Positions 1-10,523 of a stretch of 64,000 nucleotides of DNA are shown piece after piece. The notes under the pieces were generated by a model. It made no database searches, was not told where the DNA came from, and worked only from the letters and a program-made list of their open reading frames with translations. The stretch comes from Methylotenera sp. Its GTDB lineage: Bacteria; Pseudomonadota; Gammaproteobacteria; Burkholderiales; Methylophilaceae. The DNA lies in the NCBI GenBank assembly GCA_030652995.1, contig JAUSAG010000035.1:124001-188000 (forward strand), in the 5' to 3' direction. The position numbers were made by a program, and so were the translations under genes. Every line of letters begins with the position of its first letter. Within the stretch, counting starts at the first letter, position 1.

Positions 1-2763
1 TTTAAAGCCATGATGGATAACACTGATGACTACATCTATTTTAAAGATCGTAACCATGTGTTTACAGGGGCGAGTCAAGCACTGGTAAAAATCACGGAAT
101 CGACTCAACACTGGACAGAGTTTCTCGGCCTCACTGATTACGATGTGTTTTTAGAAGCGTACGCTGATATTTATTACAGCTTAGAGAAAAAAGTATTTTC
201 TGGCGTTGATGTCGCACACGACATACAAGAAACATTATTGCAAGACGGCAGTAAGGGCTGGATTAACAACCGCAACTACCCGATAAATAATGAGAATGGC
301 GAAATCGTTGGCTTATTTGGTATTGCTCGAGATATCACCGAAAGCAAGCAGGCTGAATTAGCACTGCAGGTGAGTGAGGCCTATTTAAAAGAATCACAAA
401 AAATCGCAGGACTTGGTAGCTATGTTTTCAATATACAAGACGGAACATGGCAAAGCTCGGCAATTCTCAATCAAATATTAGGGATAGATGACAGCTATGA
501 GCGTAATGAGCAAAGCTGGGATGCGCTGATTCATCCAGATGACCTTGTAAAAGCAAAACACTATCTCAGGCGACGATTTGCTGCCAAAAGCTCGACCTTC
601 GATAGAGAATATCGTGTCATTCGCCCCAACGACCATGCTGAACGATATATTCGCGGTATCGGCAGACTGGTTCTTGATAAACAAGGACGCCCGCTACAAA
701 TGCATGGCACTATTCAGGACATTACCTCAGTAAGACATGAACTTCTGAATGAAAAACGGGCAATTTTAGGCAATCAACTTGTTGGCGCCCTTGCATTAAA
801 ACAACGCAAAATTATCTGGGCAAATACCGCTTTTGAGACCATGTTGGGTTATGAACCAGGTGAACTGGTAGGTGTGCCTACGCGTAGGTTTTACACCAAC
901 GAAGATGAATACAAATCTGTTGAGATAATTTATGCAGATATAGCAAAAAACAACATAGGACATACCCAGCACGAATATGTTCGTAAAGATGGGCGTCGAA
1001 TTTGGCTGGCAATGAGTGGCGCGCAACTGAATAAAGATACTGACGAATCACTTTGGACATTTGTTGACATCACCCAACAAAAACTCGCAGAGAGTGAATT
1101 ACGTATTGCCGCAGTTGCATTTGAGTCGCAAGAATCAATGATTATTACAGACGCAAACAACGTGATACTGCGTGTCAATCGCGCCTTTACCGATACTACA
1201 GGCTATACAGCAGCAAACGCGATAGGCAACAACCCTAAAATGCTAAACTCGGGTTGTCATGACCCGTCTTTTTTTGCTGATATGTGGAATACTATCCAAT
1301 CCATAGGAACATGGAATGGTGAAGTTTGGAACCGCCGCCGTAATGGTGAGCTGTATCCAGAGCATCTCACCATTACTGCCGTTAAAAATGTAGCGGGTGA
1401 AATCACCAATTATGTTGGCACAGCAACCGATATTACTACCAGCAAAGCCGCTGCTGCCGAAATTGAAAACCTGGCATTCTATGACCACCTAACAGGTCTA
1501 CCCAATCGGCGCTTGTTAGTTGATAGACTCAACCACGCATTATTATATAGTGCAAGGCATGATAAAGATGGCGCAGTGCTGTTTCTTGATCTGGATCATT
1601 TTAAAACCATTAATGATACCCTTGGGCACGATGTGGGCGATGTGCTATTGCAACAAGTCGCCACGCGCCTGACTAACTGCATGCGCGAAGGTGACACCGT
1701 TGCCCGTTTGGGAGGGGATGAGTTTGTAGTCATGATTGAAGGCTTGGATGAGCAAGGGGCAGAGGCCGCCACCCAAACGGAAGAGGTCGGTGAAAAAATT
1801 CTCGCAGCGCTTAACCTGCCTTATCAACTCGCTGGACAAGAGTACCAAATTGGTTGCAGTATCGGCGTGGCACTTTTTAGTGACCACAAACAATCCCTCG
1901 ATGACCTGCTAAAACATGCAGATATCGCCATGTATCAAGCCAAGAAATCTGGCCGAAATGCATTGCGATTCTTTGACCCCAAAATGCAGGCAAGTATCAA
2001 CACTCGCGTTGCCTTAGAAGCAGATTTACGCATCGCACTTAAAGAAAAACAATTTAAGCTCTACTTTCAACCTCAGGTTTATCACAATAGACAAATTACA
2101 GGAGCAGAAGTACTCATCCGCTGGGAACACCCTAACCGCGGCATGGTTTCGCCCTATGATTTTATCCCATTGGCTGAAGAAACCGGCTTGATATTACCTA
2201 TCGGCCAGTGGGTATTAGAAACTGCTTGCCAGCAAATTAAAGCTTGGGAGAATAACCTTCTTACCCAACATTTACAGTTGGCAGTTAACGTGAGTGCTCG
2301 GCAGTTTTTTCAGCCCGATTTTGTAGAACAAGTGCTTCTGGCTATCCATCAAACTAAAATTAACCCCGATAAACTCAAGCTCGAGCTCACAGAAAGTTTA
2401 GTACTTGATGACATCACTGACACTATCGACAAAATGCATCAACTTCAAAAAGTTGGCGTTCGATTCTCTATGGATGACTTTGGCACGGGGCAATCATCAC
2501 TCGCTTATCTAACGCAGTTACCGCTCGATCAACTTAAAATTGATCAGTCATTCACCCGCAACATCGGCGTTAAACGTAGTGATGCGGTAATTGTGCAAAC
2601 CATCATCGGCATGGGGAACAATCTAGGCATGGAAATTATCGCCGAGGGTGTAGAAACAGAAGCTCAGCGTGAATTTTTGCAGGCGCATGGATGCCCAGTG
2701 TTTCAAGGCTATTTATTCAGCAAACCAGTTCCATTAGAAACCTTTGAAATGATGCTTAAATGA
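1..2763 (+). CDS. PAS-GGDEF-EAL cyclic-di-GMP signalling protein, 5' end outside the window
   Basis: Membrane-free as far as visible, with about four PAS/PAC units (each closing with a D-I-T motif near residues 110, 240, 355 and 480 of the reading from base 10), then GGDEF, then EAL. The GGDEF domain keeps GGDEF and an upstream RxxD (REGD) inhibitory site, so diguanylate cyclase activity with product inhibition is plausible. The EAL domain reads EVL instead of EAL, a common active variant, and keeps DDFGTG and the EGVE loop, so phosphodiesterase activity is also plausible. The frame is open to base 1 and the first visible residues match the inside of a PAS domain, so the ATG at 10 is probably internal and more sensor sequence lies upstream. 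The sensed ligand is unknown. Confidence 0.9.
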   Translation, partial: FKAMMDNTDDYIYFKDRNHVFTGASQALVKITESTQHWTEFLGLTDYDVFLEAYADIYYSLEKKVFSGVDVAHDIQETLLQDGSKGWINNRNYPINNENGEIVGLFGIARDITESKQAELALQVSEAYLKESQKIAGLGSYVFNIQDGTWQSSAILNQILGIDDSYERNEQSWDALIHPDDLVKAKHYLRRRFAAKSSTFDREYRVIRPNDHAERYIRGIGRLVLDKQGRPLQMHGTIQDITSVRHELLNEKRAILGNQLVGALALKQRKIIWANTAFETMLGYEPGELVGVPTRRFYTNEDEYKSVEIIYADIAKNNIGHTQHEYVRKDGRRIWLAMSGAQLNKDTDESLWTFVDITQQKLAESELRIAAVAFESQESMIITDANNVILRVNRAFTDTTGYTAANAIGNNPKMLNSGCHDPSFFADMWNTIQSIGTWNGEVWNRRRNGELYPEHLTITAVKNVAGEITNYVGTATDITTSKAAAAEIENLAFYDHLTGLPNRRLLVDRLNHALLYSARHDKDGAVLFLDLDHFKTINDTLGHDVGDVLLQQVATRLTNCMREGDTVARLGGDEFVVMIEGLDEQGAEAATQTEEVGEKILAALNLPYQLAGQEYQIGCSIGVALFSDHKQSLDDLLKHADIAMYQAKKSGRNALRFFDPKMQASINTRVALEADLRIALKEKQFKLYFQPQVYHNRQITGAEVLIRWEHPNRGMVSPYDFIPLAEETGLILPIGQWVLETACQQIKAWENNLLTQHLQLAVNVSARQFFQPDFVEQVLLAIHQTKINPDKLKLELTESLVLDDITDTIDKMHQLQKVGVRFSMDDFGTGQSSLAYLTQLPLDQLKIDQSFTRNIGVKRSDAVIVQTIIGMGNNLGMEIIAEGVETEAQREFLQAHGCPVFQGYLFSKPVPLETFEMMLK

Positions 2764-2799
2764 AGTTCGTTTAAGTTAATGATGGGGCGGTTTCAAAAA

Positions 2800-3381
2800 C
2801 TACCCATACATTTTAACGGTTACCGCAATCGCCACCAAACCTACCGTTACCCAACCGATGCGATCCACGTATTGATGCAATGAAGCCTCCATCTTCGCCC
2901 CGCCCCACTTCATTAAGCCTGCAACCATAAAAAAGCGCATGCCGCGCCCAATGACAGAGGCTATGGTAAATGGCAGCAACGCCATCGACAGCGAGCCTGC
3001 AGCAATGGTAAACACCTTGTAAGGAATCGGCGAAAAACCCGCAACAAATATTGCCCAAAACCCCCACTGTTCAAACCATATCACTGCCGTTTGATAAGCT
3101 TCCCAGTAATGACTCGCTCTCAGGTGTGGTTCAATGACATCAAATAATGATACGCCAATCAAATAACCCAACAAACCACCCAGCACCGAGGCTACCGTTG
3201 TAATCATGGCAAAGCGCCATGCACGTGCAGGGTTTGCCAAACTCATGGGCGCTAACATCACATCAGGCGGAATCGGGAAAATAGATGATTCAGCAAAACT
3301 CAGCGCACTCAAATACCATGGCGCGTTGGGTAGCCGCGCCCACACCATGGCACGCTGATACATTAGTGAGAATATTTTCAT
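2800..3381 (-). CDS. YqaA-family (DedA-like) inner-membrane protein
   Basis: A 193-residue polytopic membrane protein. The N-terminal part carries the family's F-A-E-S-S-I-F-P-I-P-P-D stretch near residues 28-40, followed by a glycine-rich hydrophobic helix (V-L-G-G-L-L-G-Y) and two further hydrophobic segments. This matches the YqaA branch of the SNARE-associated/DedA superfamily, whose better known members move lipids across membranes; the exact role of YqaA is not established. It converges on the upstream PAS-GGDEF-EAL gene and stands as a single minus-strand gene after the AddAB-like pair. Confidence 0.8.
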   Translation of the reverse strand: MKIFSLMYQRAMVWARLPNAPWYLSALSFAESSIFPIPPDVMLAPMSLANPARAWRFAMITTVASVLGGLLGYLIGVSLFDVIEPHLRASHYWEAYQTAVIWFEQWGFWAIFVAGFSPIPYKVFTIAAGSLSMALLPFTIASVIGRGMRFFMVAGLMKWGGAKMEASLHQYVDRIGWVTVGLVAIAVTVKMYG

Positions 3382-3439
3382 TTATTATTTAGCTTTCTAA
3401 AGTGGTGTATTTCGTGGGCAACAGCTTTTTATAACATCA

Positions 3440-6400
3440 TCAATCTAACAATACCAACTTCCCTATCGCCATAAAAAACACTGCGCATTTTACTGGCTTA
3501 CCTTCATCTGCAAATAGTGTTGCATAGTTTTCCAGCTGCTCATGGTAATTTTTTGCGGTAGATTCTAACGTATTTTCTGGTAAATCTGGCGCTAAATCTA
3601 TCGTTTTATAGTCAATAATCCAGCGTGTGTTCGCTTCAATAAAAGTACGGTCAACAATGTAGTTTTTAACTTCGCCATGTTGCATCGTCGTGATGGCTAG
3701 CTCAGCGTCACCGCGCGGCTTAAGTAACCATTGACCATCCTCGCTTTCCAGCGTCACATTAAGTAACTTTTGCACTTGCCTGCTTGCATCTAGCGCTATT
3801 GTTTCCGCGTGTCCACGTTGGCGAAGCCAATGTTGCATGGCAGGCTTGAGTGAGGCAATACGTGCTATCGACCAAGCCGTTAAGCCCTGCTGCGCGATCA
3901 TTTCCATGTATCGATGTGCCAAAGTACCAATATCAGCGTCTAAGCACTGTGCAAGGTTTTGCTGACCTGCAAAGTTATTTTGCGCGGTGACTGCTACGGC
4001 ATATTTCACTTGCAATACCGCAGGCACTTGCGGCTGCTCTAAACGCACCAAGCGTGGTGTAAAGTTAGCCATGTTATCTTCGGCATCTGCTTGTTGTTGA
4101 GGCGGTTCTGCTGATTCATACATACTGCACACCGCAGGCCACAGTAAATCTAAATAGGTGTTTTTGGTTGGAGCAACTTCACCTTTTGCATTTTGATTAG
4201 CAATGCCCACCAAATGCAACTGTCGCTCTGCACGGGTGGCGGCTACGTACAGCACCCTTGCGTCTTCGTTTGCATCACGGGCGCTTTCGCGAGATTCAAG
4301 GTAGTCGTAAGCACTGACCTTATCTTTATCACGTGCACCTTTAGGGATAAACGGCGCAGCCAGCAACGCATATTGCGTATGGTCATGATGTGGATTAACA
4401 AGGACCTCCTCCCACAATACCAAAGGCTTATCACCATGATTACCGCCAGTGCTTGCACCCAGCCCTGGCAAAATGACGGTATCAAATTCCAGCCCTTTAG
4501 ATTTATGTATCGTCATCATTTGCAAATGCTCGCCATGACTATCCGGCGTGGCAAATAATTTGGTAATTTCAGTTTGCATGCGCTCGGGTGAAAACTGATT
4601 ACTACGGTCAAGGGCATCCAAGCATGCAAAAAACGCTTGTACATCAATCACGTCAGACTGCTCCCACAGGCAAGCGGTGCCGTTTAACATGAGCCACACG
4701 CCGCGTACCCAGCGGCTCACATTCACACGCCCTTGCGTGGCAAATGCCTCAGCAAAAATCTCACGTACATGGCACAAACGCACTTGTCCATCAGTAGATA
4801 AGCCATTCACAATTTCATCATTTTGCATCAGCGACCACACGCTACTGTGGTGGTCATGCCCTGCCAAGGCATGCAAATCATGCAAGGTTAAGCCACACCA
4901 AGGCGCGCGCAATAAGCTAAGCCAATGCACACGGTTAGCTCTATGATGCAACGCATGCGTGAGCGAGAGCAAATCCTGCACAATCTGGCGCCCTTCTAAC
5001 GCTTCAATCTCAACTGCCTGAAAAGAAATTTCTGGGTGGTGGCGACGCAACTTCATCACCAGTGGTGCCAAATGCTTTTTAGCACGCACTAACACCGCAA
5101 TTTTTTTATCGGGGTTTGCAGCGCGTTCACGTTGGATAACTTTTATCACCGCTTCGGCTTCGCGCTGGCAAGCCAGTGCCGACGACTCATCGGCTGAGCT
5201 TATGATAGGATGCACTTCAACGCCAGCTTGAATGGCATCAGGCTTAGTCGCAATAAACGGGCGGTACTGAATTGCACCTTGCGTCACGGCATCACTTGCA
5301 GGAAAAACAGGTGCGAACGTTTGGTTAATCCAATCGACCACTGCCGGACATGAGCGGTTATTACGGTAAAGCTGTAATTTCTCTAACTGGATGTCGCCAA
5401 TACCATGATTAGCCGCCTCAATAAACAACCCGACATTGGCTTTACGAAAACGATAAATTGATTGCATGGGGTCACCCACTGTAAACAATGTTCGCCCATC
5501 ACCCGCTTGCCAGCCTAAAGTGAGCTGCTCTAATAGCTTGATTTGACTAGGGCTGGTATCTTGAAATTCATCGACTAACAAATGTTGAATTTGGTAATCC
5601 AGCTTCAGTGCCAACTCGGTGGGCTCACCAAAGTTATCTGATAATGCGCGCGTGGCGCGATAGGCAATCTCCACAAAATCAACCTCGCCTGCACGCTGAA
5701 ACACTAACCACAGCTCGGCTACAGCCAAATTGAGCAACTTGGAAAGCGTAGTGATGATTTGCCAGTCTTGCAGATTACTGGAAACAGCAGGCAATATTCT
5801 GGTTTTGGCTAAACACTCCGCAAAATTTCCCTCCGTCTCTAGCCCAGCCAAGAATGCATTAAAACTAGCCTTCTCATCTTTGCACTCTGCGGGGAAACCC
5901 GTATTTTTATCCACTCTGGCCCGGATTTTATCGTCTTTGGTGAGCATCAACTCACATACGGCTAACCACATTGGCAAGGCGTCGGCATGCGTTGGCAATG
6001 TGGTCTCCCAATCTCTTAACAAGGAAATCGGGTGTTCACACGGCAACTGGCTAGCGGCAAATCTGGCTAATGGCATCAAGTCATACTGAATACGTGAATT
6101 AAAAACCAAAGCAACAGTTTCTAGCGATTGCTCTACCAAATAACGCAAAGTGGTTTGCAATTGTTCAGCATCCACTTCATGTTGCGCATGATGCAACCAC
6201 TGGTCACGCTTCTCCATCATTTTAATCAGCAAATTCCTGAGCTGATTGGCGTCATTATCCACATAGCGCAACGCGTCTTTTACCACGCTATTGTGTGTGG
6301 CGTCCTCTAACAAGGCTAACGTTTTCTCAGCCGCCAGCCCATAAAGGGTAGCGGCATCGCCAGTCACGCTTGGCTGTGAGCCAAAACGGCTCATCAGCGG

Positions 6401-6805
6401 CATTTGCCTAGCCAAGTGTGCGCATAAGCTATCAATCGTAAAAATACGCAAACGTGATGGGTTTTCAATCAACTGCCACGCCTTGGATTGCCCATGCTGC
6501 AAGGCTTTCAAGCTCAAGTCGTAAGTAATTAGCTTATGCGGCTCGGTGGGTTTGTCTTGATTTGAGGCGCGGATCAAACTATCCAAAATACGTAAGCGCA
6601 TTTCCGCCGCTGCCTTGTTAGTAAACGTAATGGCGATAATCTCTTCAGGTGCGTTAACCGTTTGCAGCAGTCGCAAATAGCGTTGTGTCAGCAACTCGGT
6701 TTTACCCGCGCCCGCAGGCGCTTCAACGATGAATGAAGTTAGATCGAGTGCAGTTAAGCGATTTTTTGCATCAGCTTCAAGGTTAGAGTGTACGTGAGTC
6801 ATCAT
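3440..6805 (-). CDS. UvrD/RecB-type helicase-nuclease, AddA-like
   Basis: A 1121-residue superfamily 1A helicase with Walker A near residues 29-36 (APAGAGKT), a DEFQDT Walker B near residue 410, the conserved GDPMQSIYRFR segment, TIHKSKGLEF and VAATRAERQL motifs. The C-terminus has an IDYKT motif near residue 1068, the signature of a PD-(D/E)XK nuclease. It should be the helicase/nuclease subunit of a two-part double-strand-break resection enzyme that feeds RecA, replacing RecBCD as in many Betaproteobacteria. The start codon overlaps the stop of the partner gene by four bases (ATGA, 6802-6805), so the two are translationally coupled. I call it AddA-like because the betaproteobacterial form is diverged from Bacillus AddA. 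Confidence 0.88.
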   Translation of the reverse strand: MMTHVHSNLEADAKNRLTALDLTSFIVEAPAGAGKTELLTQRYLRLLQTVNAPEEIIAITFTNKAAAEMRLRILDSLIRASNQDKPTEPHKLITYDLSLKALQHGQSKAWQLIENPSRLRIFTIDSLCAHLARQMPLMSRFGSQPSVTGDAATLYGLAAEKTLALLEDATHNSVVKDALRYVDNDANQLRNLLIKMMEKRDQWLHHAQHEVDAEQLQTTLRYLVEQSLETVALVFNSRIQYDLMPLARFAASQLPCEHPISLLRDWETTLPTHADALPMWLAVCELMLTKDDKIRARVDKNTGFPAECKDEKASFNAFLAGLETEGNFAECLAKTRILPAVSSNLQDWQIITTLSKLLNLAVAELWLVFQRAGEVDFVEIAYRATRALSDNFGEPTELALKLDYQIQHLLVDEFQDTSPSQIKLLEQLTLGWQAGDGRTLFTVGDPMQSIYRFRKANVGLFIEAANHGIGDIQLEKLQLYRNNRSCPAVVDWINQTFAPVFPASDAVTQGAIQYRPFIATKPDAIQAGVEVHPIISSADESSALACQREAEAVIKVIQRERAANPDKKIAVLVRAKKHLAPLVMKLRRHHPEISFQAVEIEALEGRQIVQDLLSLTHALHHRANRVHWLSLLRAPWCGLTLHDLHALAGHDHHSSVWSLMQNDEIVNGLSTDGQVRLCHVREIFAEAFATQGRVNVSRWVRGVWLMLNGTACLWEQSDVIDVQAFFACLDALDRSNQFSPERMQTEITKLFATPDSHGEHLQMMTIHKSKGLEFDTVILPGLGASTGGNHGDKPLVLWEEVLVNPHHDHTQYALLAAPFIPKGARDKDKVSAYDYLESRESARDANEDARVLYVAATRAERQLHLVGIANQNAKGEVAPTKNTYLDLLWPAVCSMYESAEPPQQQADAEDNMANFTPRLVRLEQPQVPAVLQVKYAVAVTAQNNFAGQQNLAQCLDADIGTLAHRYMEMIAQQGLTAWSIARIASLKPAMQHWLRQRGHAETIALDASRQVQKLLNVTLESEDGQWLLKPRGDAELAITTMQHGEVKNYIVDRTFIEANTRWIIDYKTIDLAPDLPENTLESTAKNYHEQLENYATLFADEGKPVKCAVFFMAIGKLVLLD

Positions 6806-9480
6806 GCTTCCTCCCCTTGAAACCGCTCAAACTGCAATTTACGCTCAGGCAAGCGCAATAGCGGCATGACTTCACAATACGCCAGTTCAATTTCATCGCT
6901 AAATTGCACGGCAGATTTACCGAATTTAACCTCTTCGGCAATCGCTTCAATGGCGGTTCTCCAATGCGTTAATAAGTTTTGCCAATCGGTGAATTCTTTA
7001 ATGAACACAGGTTTGCGCTTATCTGGTTCTGCCTCGAAATTCTCTACTCCCACGCCTGAAAAAGTATGCTCTGCAATTTTTACCATGCCAAAATAAACGC
7101 CTGCAACTTGCTTGACATCATCCGTATAAAAAGCTGCGTAAATGGGTAACTGAGGCTCAGTAATACGATCTTCTCCCCAGCTCTTTATTTTTGGAATTTG
7201 CCCAGTTTTATAGTCAACAAACACCAGTTCACCGCTTTCCAGTTGGTGAATTCTATCAATTTTAAGCGTGACCTCTATGCCACAAATCTGTACTTGCTTT
7301 TCAACCTCGCAAGCGACCATGTTAAACGAGATGCCACGTGCTTTTTCAAACTGCAGCCAGTCGCCAATCAGCTTGGCAAGTCGCTCATGTTCAAGTTCCA
7401 GTACTGCAGGCGAAGCAACATCACTCTCGGTAGCAAAAGCGTGTAGTGTGCTCTGGATGGCTACAATCAGGGCTTGTGATAAATCCACTTCGTTCATATC
7501 GCGTAAATCAGCAAAGTGCCGTTTGCGCCAAAACCGTTCCAATACATCGTGCACTAATGAGCCGCGCGCCATGCTATCCAAGCCGCTGGTGGGCGCTTTA
7601 AATGCTTTTGCACCTAGCCGATATTGGTAAAAAGCCCACGCAGGGCAAATGGCTTGTGCTTTAAGTAATCCTGTACCGCCTGAAACGTGGTCACCCGCTC
7701 GTACCACTGGTGCGATGTTGTCATCAATCATAGTTAAACCTGCATTGCCGGCATGGCTTAGCTGTTCGGCTAAAGTTTCCGCAAGCGGCATATCAGTCTC
7801 AATGATTACCACATCTTTCATGAGTGGCGAAGCACGAAGCTGACTCTCCCCTTCTGTTTTGCTACTAGAAAAAATAATGTTTTTTGCAGAATGCAGCAAG
7901 CGCTGATGGATGGTCGCGGCGAACGTTGCTTGCACGTTGTTATCAGCATTGGGCAACGCGGCAGTGCGCTGAATAAACGCAGGTAATAATGGATTAGGAC
8001 GTGCAGGCGGCGGCCAAAGGTGGTCGTTCATGTGCATACACCAGATAGCATCCACTGGCGTGCTCAATGCTTCCATAATACCTAAAATCTGTATAGTAGG
8101 CTCATGCTCGGTTTCAGCCTGAAATACTTGTTCGGTACATATCTGCTGCATCAAGTGTGTAGCCTCAGCCATCGCTAAATTTTTGCCAAGCACCTCTAAT
8201 TTAGCCAGTTGTTGCAGGGTTTTTTGCCATGCATTAACCGCTTGATATTCAAGACTGCTGATATTGCGTTCACCAGGCCAATTAAGTGCGACAAGCAAGG
8301 TAGATAAGGTTTGTGCCCAAAGCGATGGCGTTGCCTTTTTGGTGGAGACGTTAGCAGCCGCACGTAAATGTGCCAATAAACCAGCAATACTCAAACCATT
8401 TTCATGCTGTTGCGTTGCAAATTCCATAAAGCGTTGCAAGGTAAACTGCATCGGCAGCTTTTCGCGCATTTTGGCATCAAGCATGGCGCGTGCATCAGCC
8501 TCTTTTGTACTCGCTGACCAAAATGGTGATAACAAAACATGCGACACATCCGCTTGCTGTAATTGATACGCGCTCAATAAACGAATCAGGTTTAAAGCTG
8601 CTTGAATAATAGGCTGCTGGGCTAACGGCGCACCCAGTGAAAAATTATAATGGCGCGGTATTTCTGCCAAGCTGGGACGCACACTGGCGGGATAAAAACT
8701 GTCATCTAGCAAATCAGCCAACTGGTTTCTAATATCACTTAATCGTGGCGAAACGATGGCAAGCTTTGTATTTGGATTTTCATCTAATCTTTGCTGCGCC
8801 CACGCCACGGCAGCACGACACTCCGCCGCTTGGTTTTCCAGATTGATGTGCTGTGTTTGCGCAGGCTCTATACAAGCGGTAACGTAATCTTCAACCTGCA
8901 CACCGCGTGCTAGCAACACCTCGCGTAGCCGTTTTTCCTGTGGTGCGGTTTGGTCAAAACCTGCAAATGCGATTTTGGCAGGTAATGCAACTGTACTTTG
9001 CGCGATACAATTCAACTGCCAATCCATAAATCGAACATTCTCAAGCACGTTTAATTGTAGGCAACGTTGTTTGAAAGCCTGTTGCCACTGTAAAAACTGA
9101 CGTGATTCCTCAGCTATAAGCTCACGTGGAATATGCAAGCTCCACGCAACCATGTAACGATTTGCCTCCATTGCCACACTCGCCAAACCAGATACGTCAA
9201 ACAACGTACCAAACGCATTCTTTTTAAGCGATTGCGTAATGACATCCTCCCATAGTAACTGCTCGTTAAACGCACTTAATGCAAAAGGTGGTGTTTGCAT
9301 GGCGACTTCACCGTCAAGCAGACCTGCTTCAATGATACACTCTAACCATTGCGACAGTGTTTGTACGGCTGGGCTATGCCACTGCGTATGCCCTTCTTGT
9401 AAATGTTGACGAGCAATGTCAGCTTGAATACTGCGTGCAAGACGGGCAGACGGGCAAAGAATTAGTAAGTTGAGAGACAT
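6802..9480 (-). CDS. PD-(D/E)XK nuclease family DNA repair protein, AddB-like partner
   Basis: An 892-residue protein directly upstream of, and overlapping by 4 bp, the AddA-like gene. The N-terminus has a degenerate helicase fold without a clear Walker A, and the C-terminal third carries VDYKTG followed by a QLPIYA motif, the nuclease core seen in AddB and RecB-type nucleases. A cysteine sits at CPAWAFYQYRL as in AddB, but I do not see the full four-cysteine iron-sulphur set, so the Fe-S cluster may be missing. By context it is the second subunit of the resection complex. Homologous betaproteobacterial proteins are usually annotated simply as a probable DNA repair protein. Confidence 0.85.
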   Translation of the reverse strand: MSLNLLILCPSARLARSIQADIARQHLQEGHTQWHSPAVQTLSQWLECIIEAGLLDGEVAMQTPPFALSAFNEQLLWEDVITQSLKKNAFGTLFDVSGLASVAMEANRYMVAWSLHIPRELIAEESRQFLQWQQAFKQRCLQLNVLENVRFMDWQLNCIAQSTVALPAKIAFAGFDQTAPQEKRLREVLLARGVQVEDYVTACIEPAQTQHINLENQAAECRAAVAWAQQRLDENPNTKLAIVSPRLSDIRNQLADLLDDSFYPASVRPSLAEIPRHYNFSLGAPLAQQPIIQAALNLIRLLSAYQLQQADVSHVLLSPFWSASTKEADARAMLDAKMREKLPMQFTLQRFMEFATQQHENGLSIAGLLAHLRAAANVSTKKATPSLWAQTLSTLLVALNWPGERNISSLEYQAVNAWQKTLQQLAKLEVLGKNLAMAEATHLMQQICTEQVFQAETEHEPTIQILGIMEALSTPVDAIWCMHMNDHLWPPPARPNPLLPAFIQRTAALPNADNNVQATFAATIHQRLLHSAKNIIFSSSKTEGESQLRASPLMKDVVIIETDMPLAETLAEQLSHAGNAGLTMIDDNIAPVVRAGDHVSGGTGLLKAQAICPAWAFYQYRLGAKAFKAPTSGLDSMARGSLVHDVLERFWRKRHFADLRDMNEVDLSQALIVAIQSTLHAFATESDVASPAVLELEHERLAKLIGDWLQFEKARGISFNMVACEVEKQVQICGIEVTLKIDRIHQLESGELVFVDYKTGQIPKIKSWGEDRITEPQLPIYAAFYTDDVKQVAGVYFGMVKIAEHTFSGVGVENFEAEPDKRKPVFIKEFTDWQNLLTHWRTAIEAIAEEVKFGKSAVQFSDEIELAYCEVMPLLRLPERKLQFERFQGEEA

Positions 9481-9568
9481 TTCACAATTCTATAGCCTAA
9501 TCAGCGCTAGACAAATAAAATACAAGTATTGATCCAAATTAAACCCAGATTCAAGTTTAGAGAACCAC

Positions 9569-9949
9569 ATGCTGTTACAACTTAAAAAGTTTATTAACTA
9601 CTTCATTCTATTACCGGCAATTCCAGTCGTGCTATTTTCGCTCTACATTTGGGCGGCACTCACTTGGGTTTACTCATCGGGTGAACGCGCCGGCTACGTA
9701 CAAAAATTATCGCAAAAAGGTTGGGTATGCAAAACTTATGAAGGTGAGTTGATACTGGTTTCCATGCCCGGTACACAGGCAGAAAAGTTCTTTTTTACCG
9801 TACGTGATAAAAATGTAGCCAAAAAAATTGATGCTACCGTAGGGCAGCGTGTGCGATTGGTTTACGAGGAGCATAAAGGATTACCCACTAGCTGCTTCGG
9901 CGAAACCAGTTATTTTGTAAATGATGTACATTTATTAGATAAACAATAA
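9569..9949 (+). CDS. conserved small inner-membrane protein of unknown function
   Basis: A 126-residue protein with one strong transmembrane helix near residues 11-35 and a C-terminal domain rich in beta-strand character (WVCKTYEGEL, KFFFTVRD, QRVRLVYEE). I do not recognise a functional family, though similar one-helix proteins are widespread in Betaproteobacteria. It starts 89 bp from the AddB-like gene in the divergent direction and ends 15 bp before greB, so the two plus-strand genes probably share a transcript. Confidence 0.7.
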   Translation: MLLQLKKFINYFILLPAIPVVLFSLYIWAALTWVYSSGERAGYVQKLSQKGWVCKTYEGELILVSMPGTQAEKFFFTVRDKNVAKKIDATVGQRVRLVYEEHKGLPTSCFGETSYFVNDVHLLDKQ

Positions 9950-9964
9950 GATTGCCGAACCATC

Positions 9965-10453
9965 ATGGCCGCGACCGACGAAAAAAACTACATCACGCCA
10001 GACGGCTTTACCGCACTCAAGGCGGAGTTTCACCAACTGTATAAAATAGAGCGTCCAGAAGTCGTTCGCACCGTTTCATGGGCGGCGAGCAATGGCGATA
10101 GAAGCGAAAATGGCGATTACATTTACGGTAAACGCCGTTTACGCCAAATTGATAGTCGCTGCCGTCACTTGATGCGCCGTATGGATTTAGCCGAAATTGT
10201 GGATGCAAGTGCCCAACAACATTTAGAAAAAATCTATTTTGGCGCTTGGGTCACTTTGTTTAATTTAGACGATGAAACAGAACATGTGTATCGCATTGTA
10301 GGTAAAGATGAGCTTGAGCCTAGCAAGGGCTACATTAGCTGGGTCTCGCCTTTAGCAAAATCTATGCTGGGAAAAGCTGTGGGAGATACAGTGCGGGCAA
10401 CAACACCGAAGGGTGAAGAAAGTTTTGAAGTGATTGATGTGCGATACGTGTAA
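9965..10453 (+). CDS. greB: transcription elongation factor GreB
   Basis: A 162-residue GreA/GreB family factor. The N-terminal coiled coil carries acidic tip residues around the S-E-N-G-D-Y sequence near residues 44-50, and the C-terminal globular domain has the typical D-E-L-E-P-S-K-G-Y-I-S-W-V-S-P-L-A stretch. The family enters the RNA polymerase secondary channel and stimulates cleavage of backtracked transcripts. The R-R-L-R-Q-I-D-S-R sequence after the tip and the length point to GreB rather than GreA. It follows the small membrane protein by 15 bp. Confidence 0.92.
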   Translation: MAATDEKNYITPDGFTALKAEFHQLYKIERPEVVRTVSWAASNGDRSENGDYIYGKRRLRQIDSRCRHLMRRMDLAEIVDASAQQHLEKIYFGAWVTLFNLDDETEHVYRIVGKDELEPSKGYISWVSPLAKSMLGKAVGDTVRATTPKGEESFEVIDVRYV

Positions 10454-10455
10454 AG

Positions 10456-10491
10456 CAATGGGGCAACTAAACGAATTTACTTACCCCATTG
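10456..10491. terminator. inverted repeat between convergent greB and phi
   Basis: CAATGGGG at 10456-10463 pairs perfectly with CCCCATTG at 10484-10491 across a 20-nt loop, in the gap between the convergent ends of greB and phi. There is no proper T-tract on either strand, so a role as bidirectional terminator or mRNA 3'-end protector is only a suggestion. Confidence 0.4.
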
Positions 10492-10523
10492 ATTGCTTGC
10501 ACTCTAAATACGCTAAGTTTGCG

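Noticed and set aside
4193-4558. Plus-strand ORF of 121 codons inside the AddA-like gene
   Set aside because: Antisense shadow of a well supported gene, with composition unlike a real protein.
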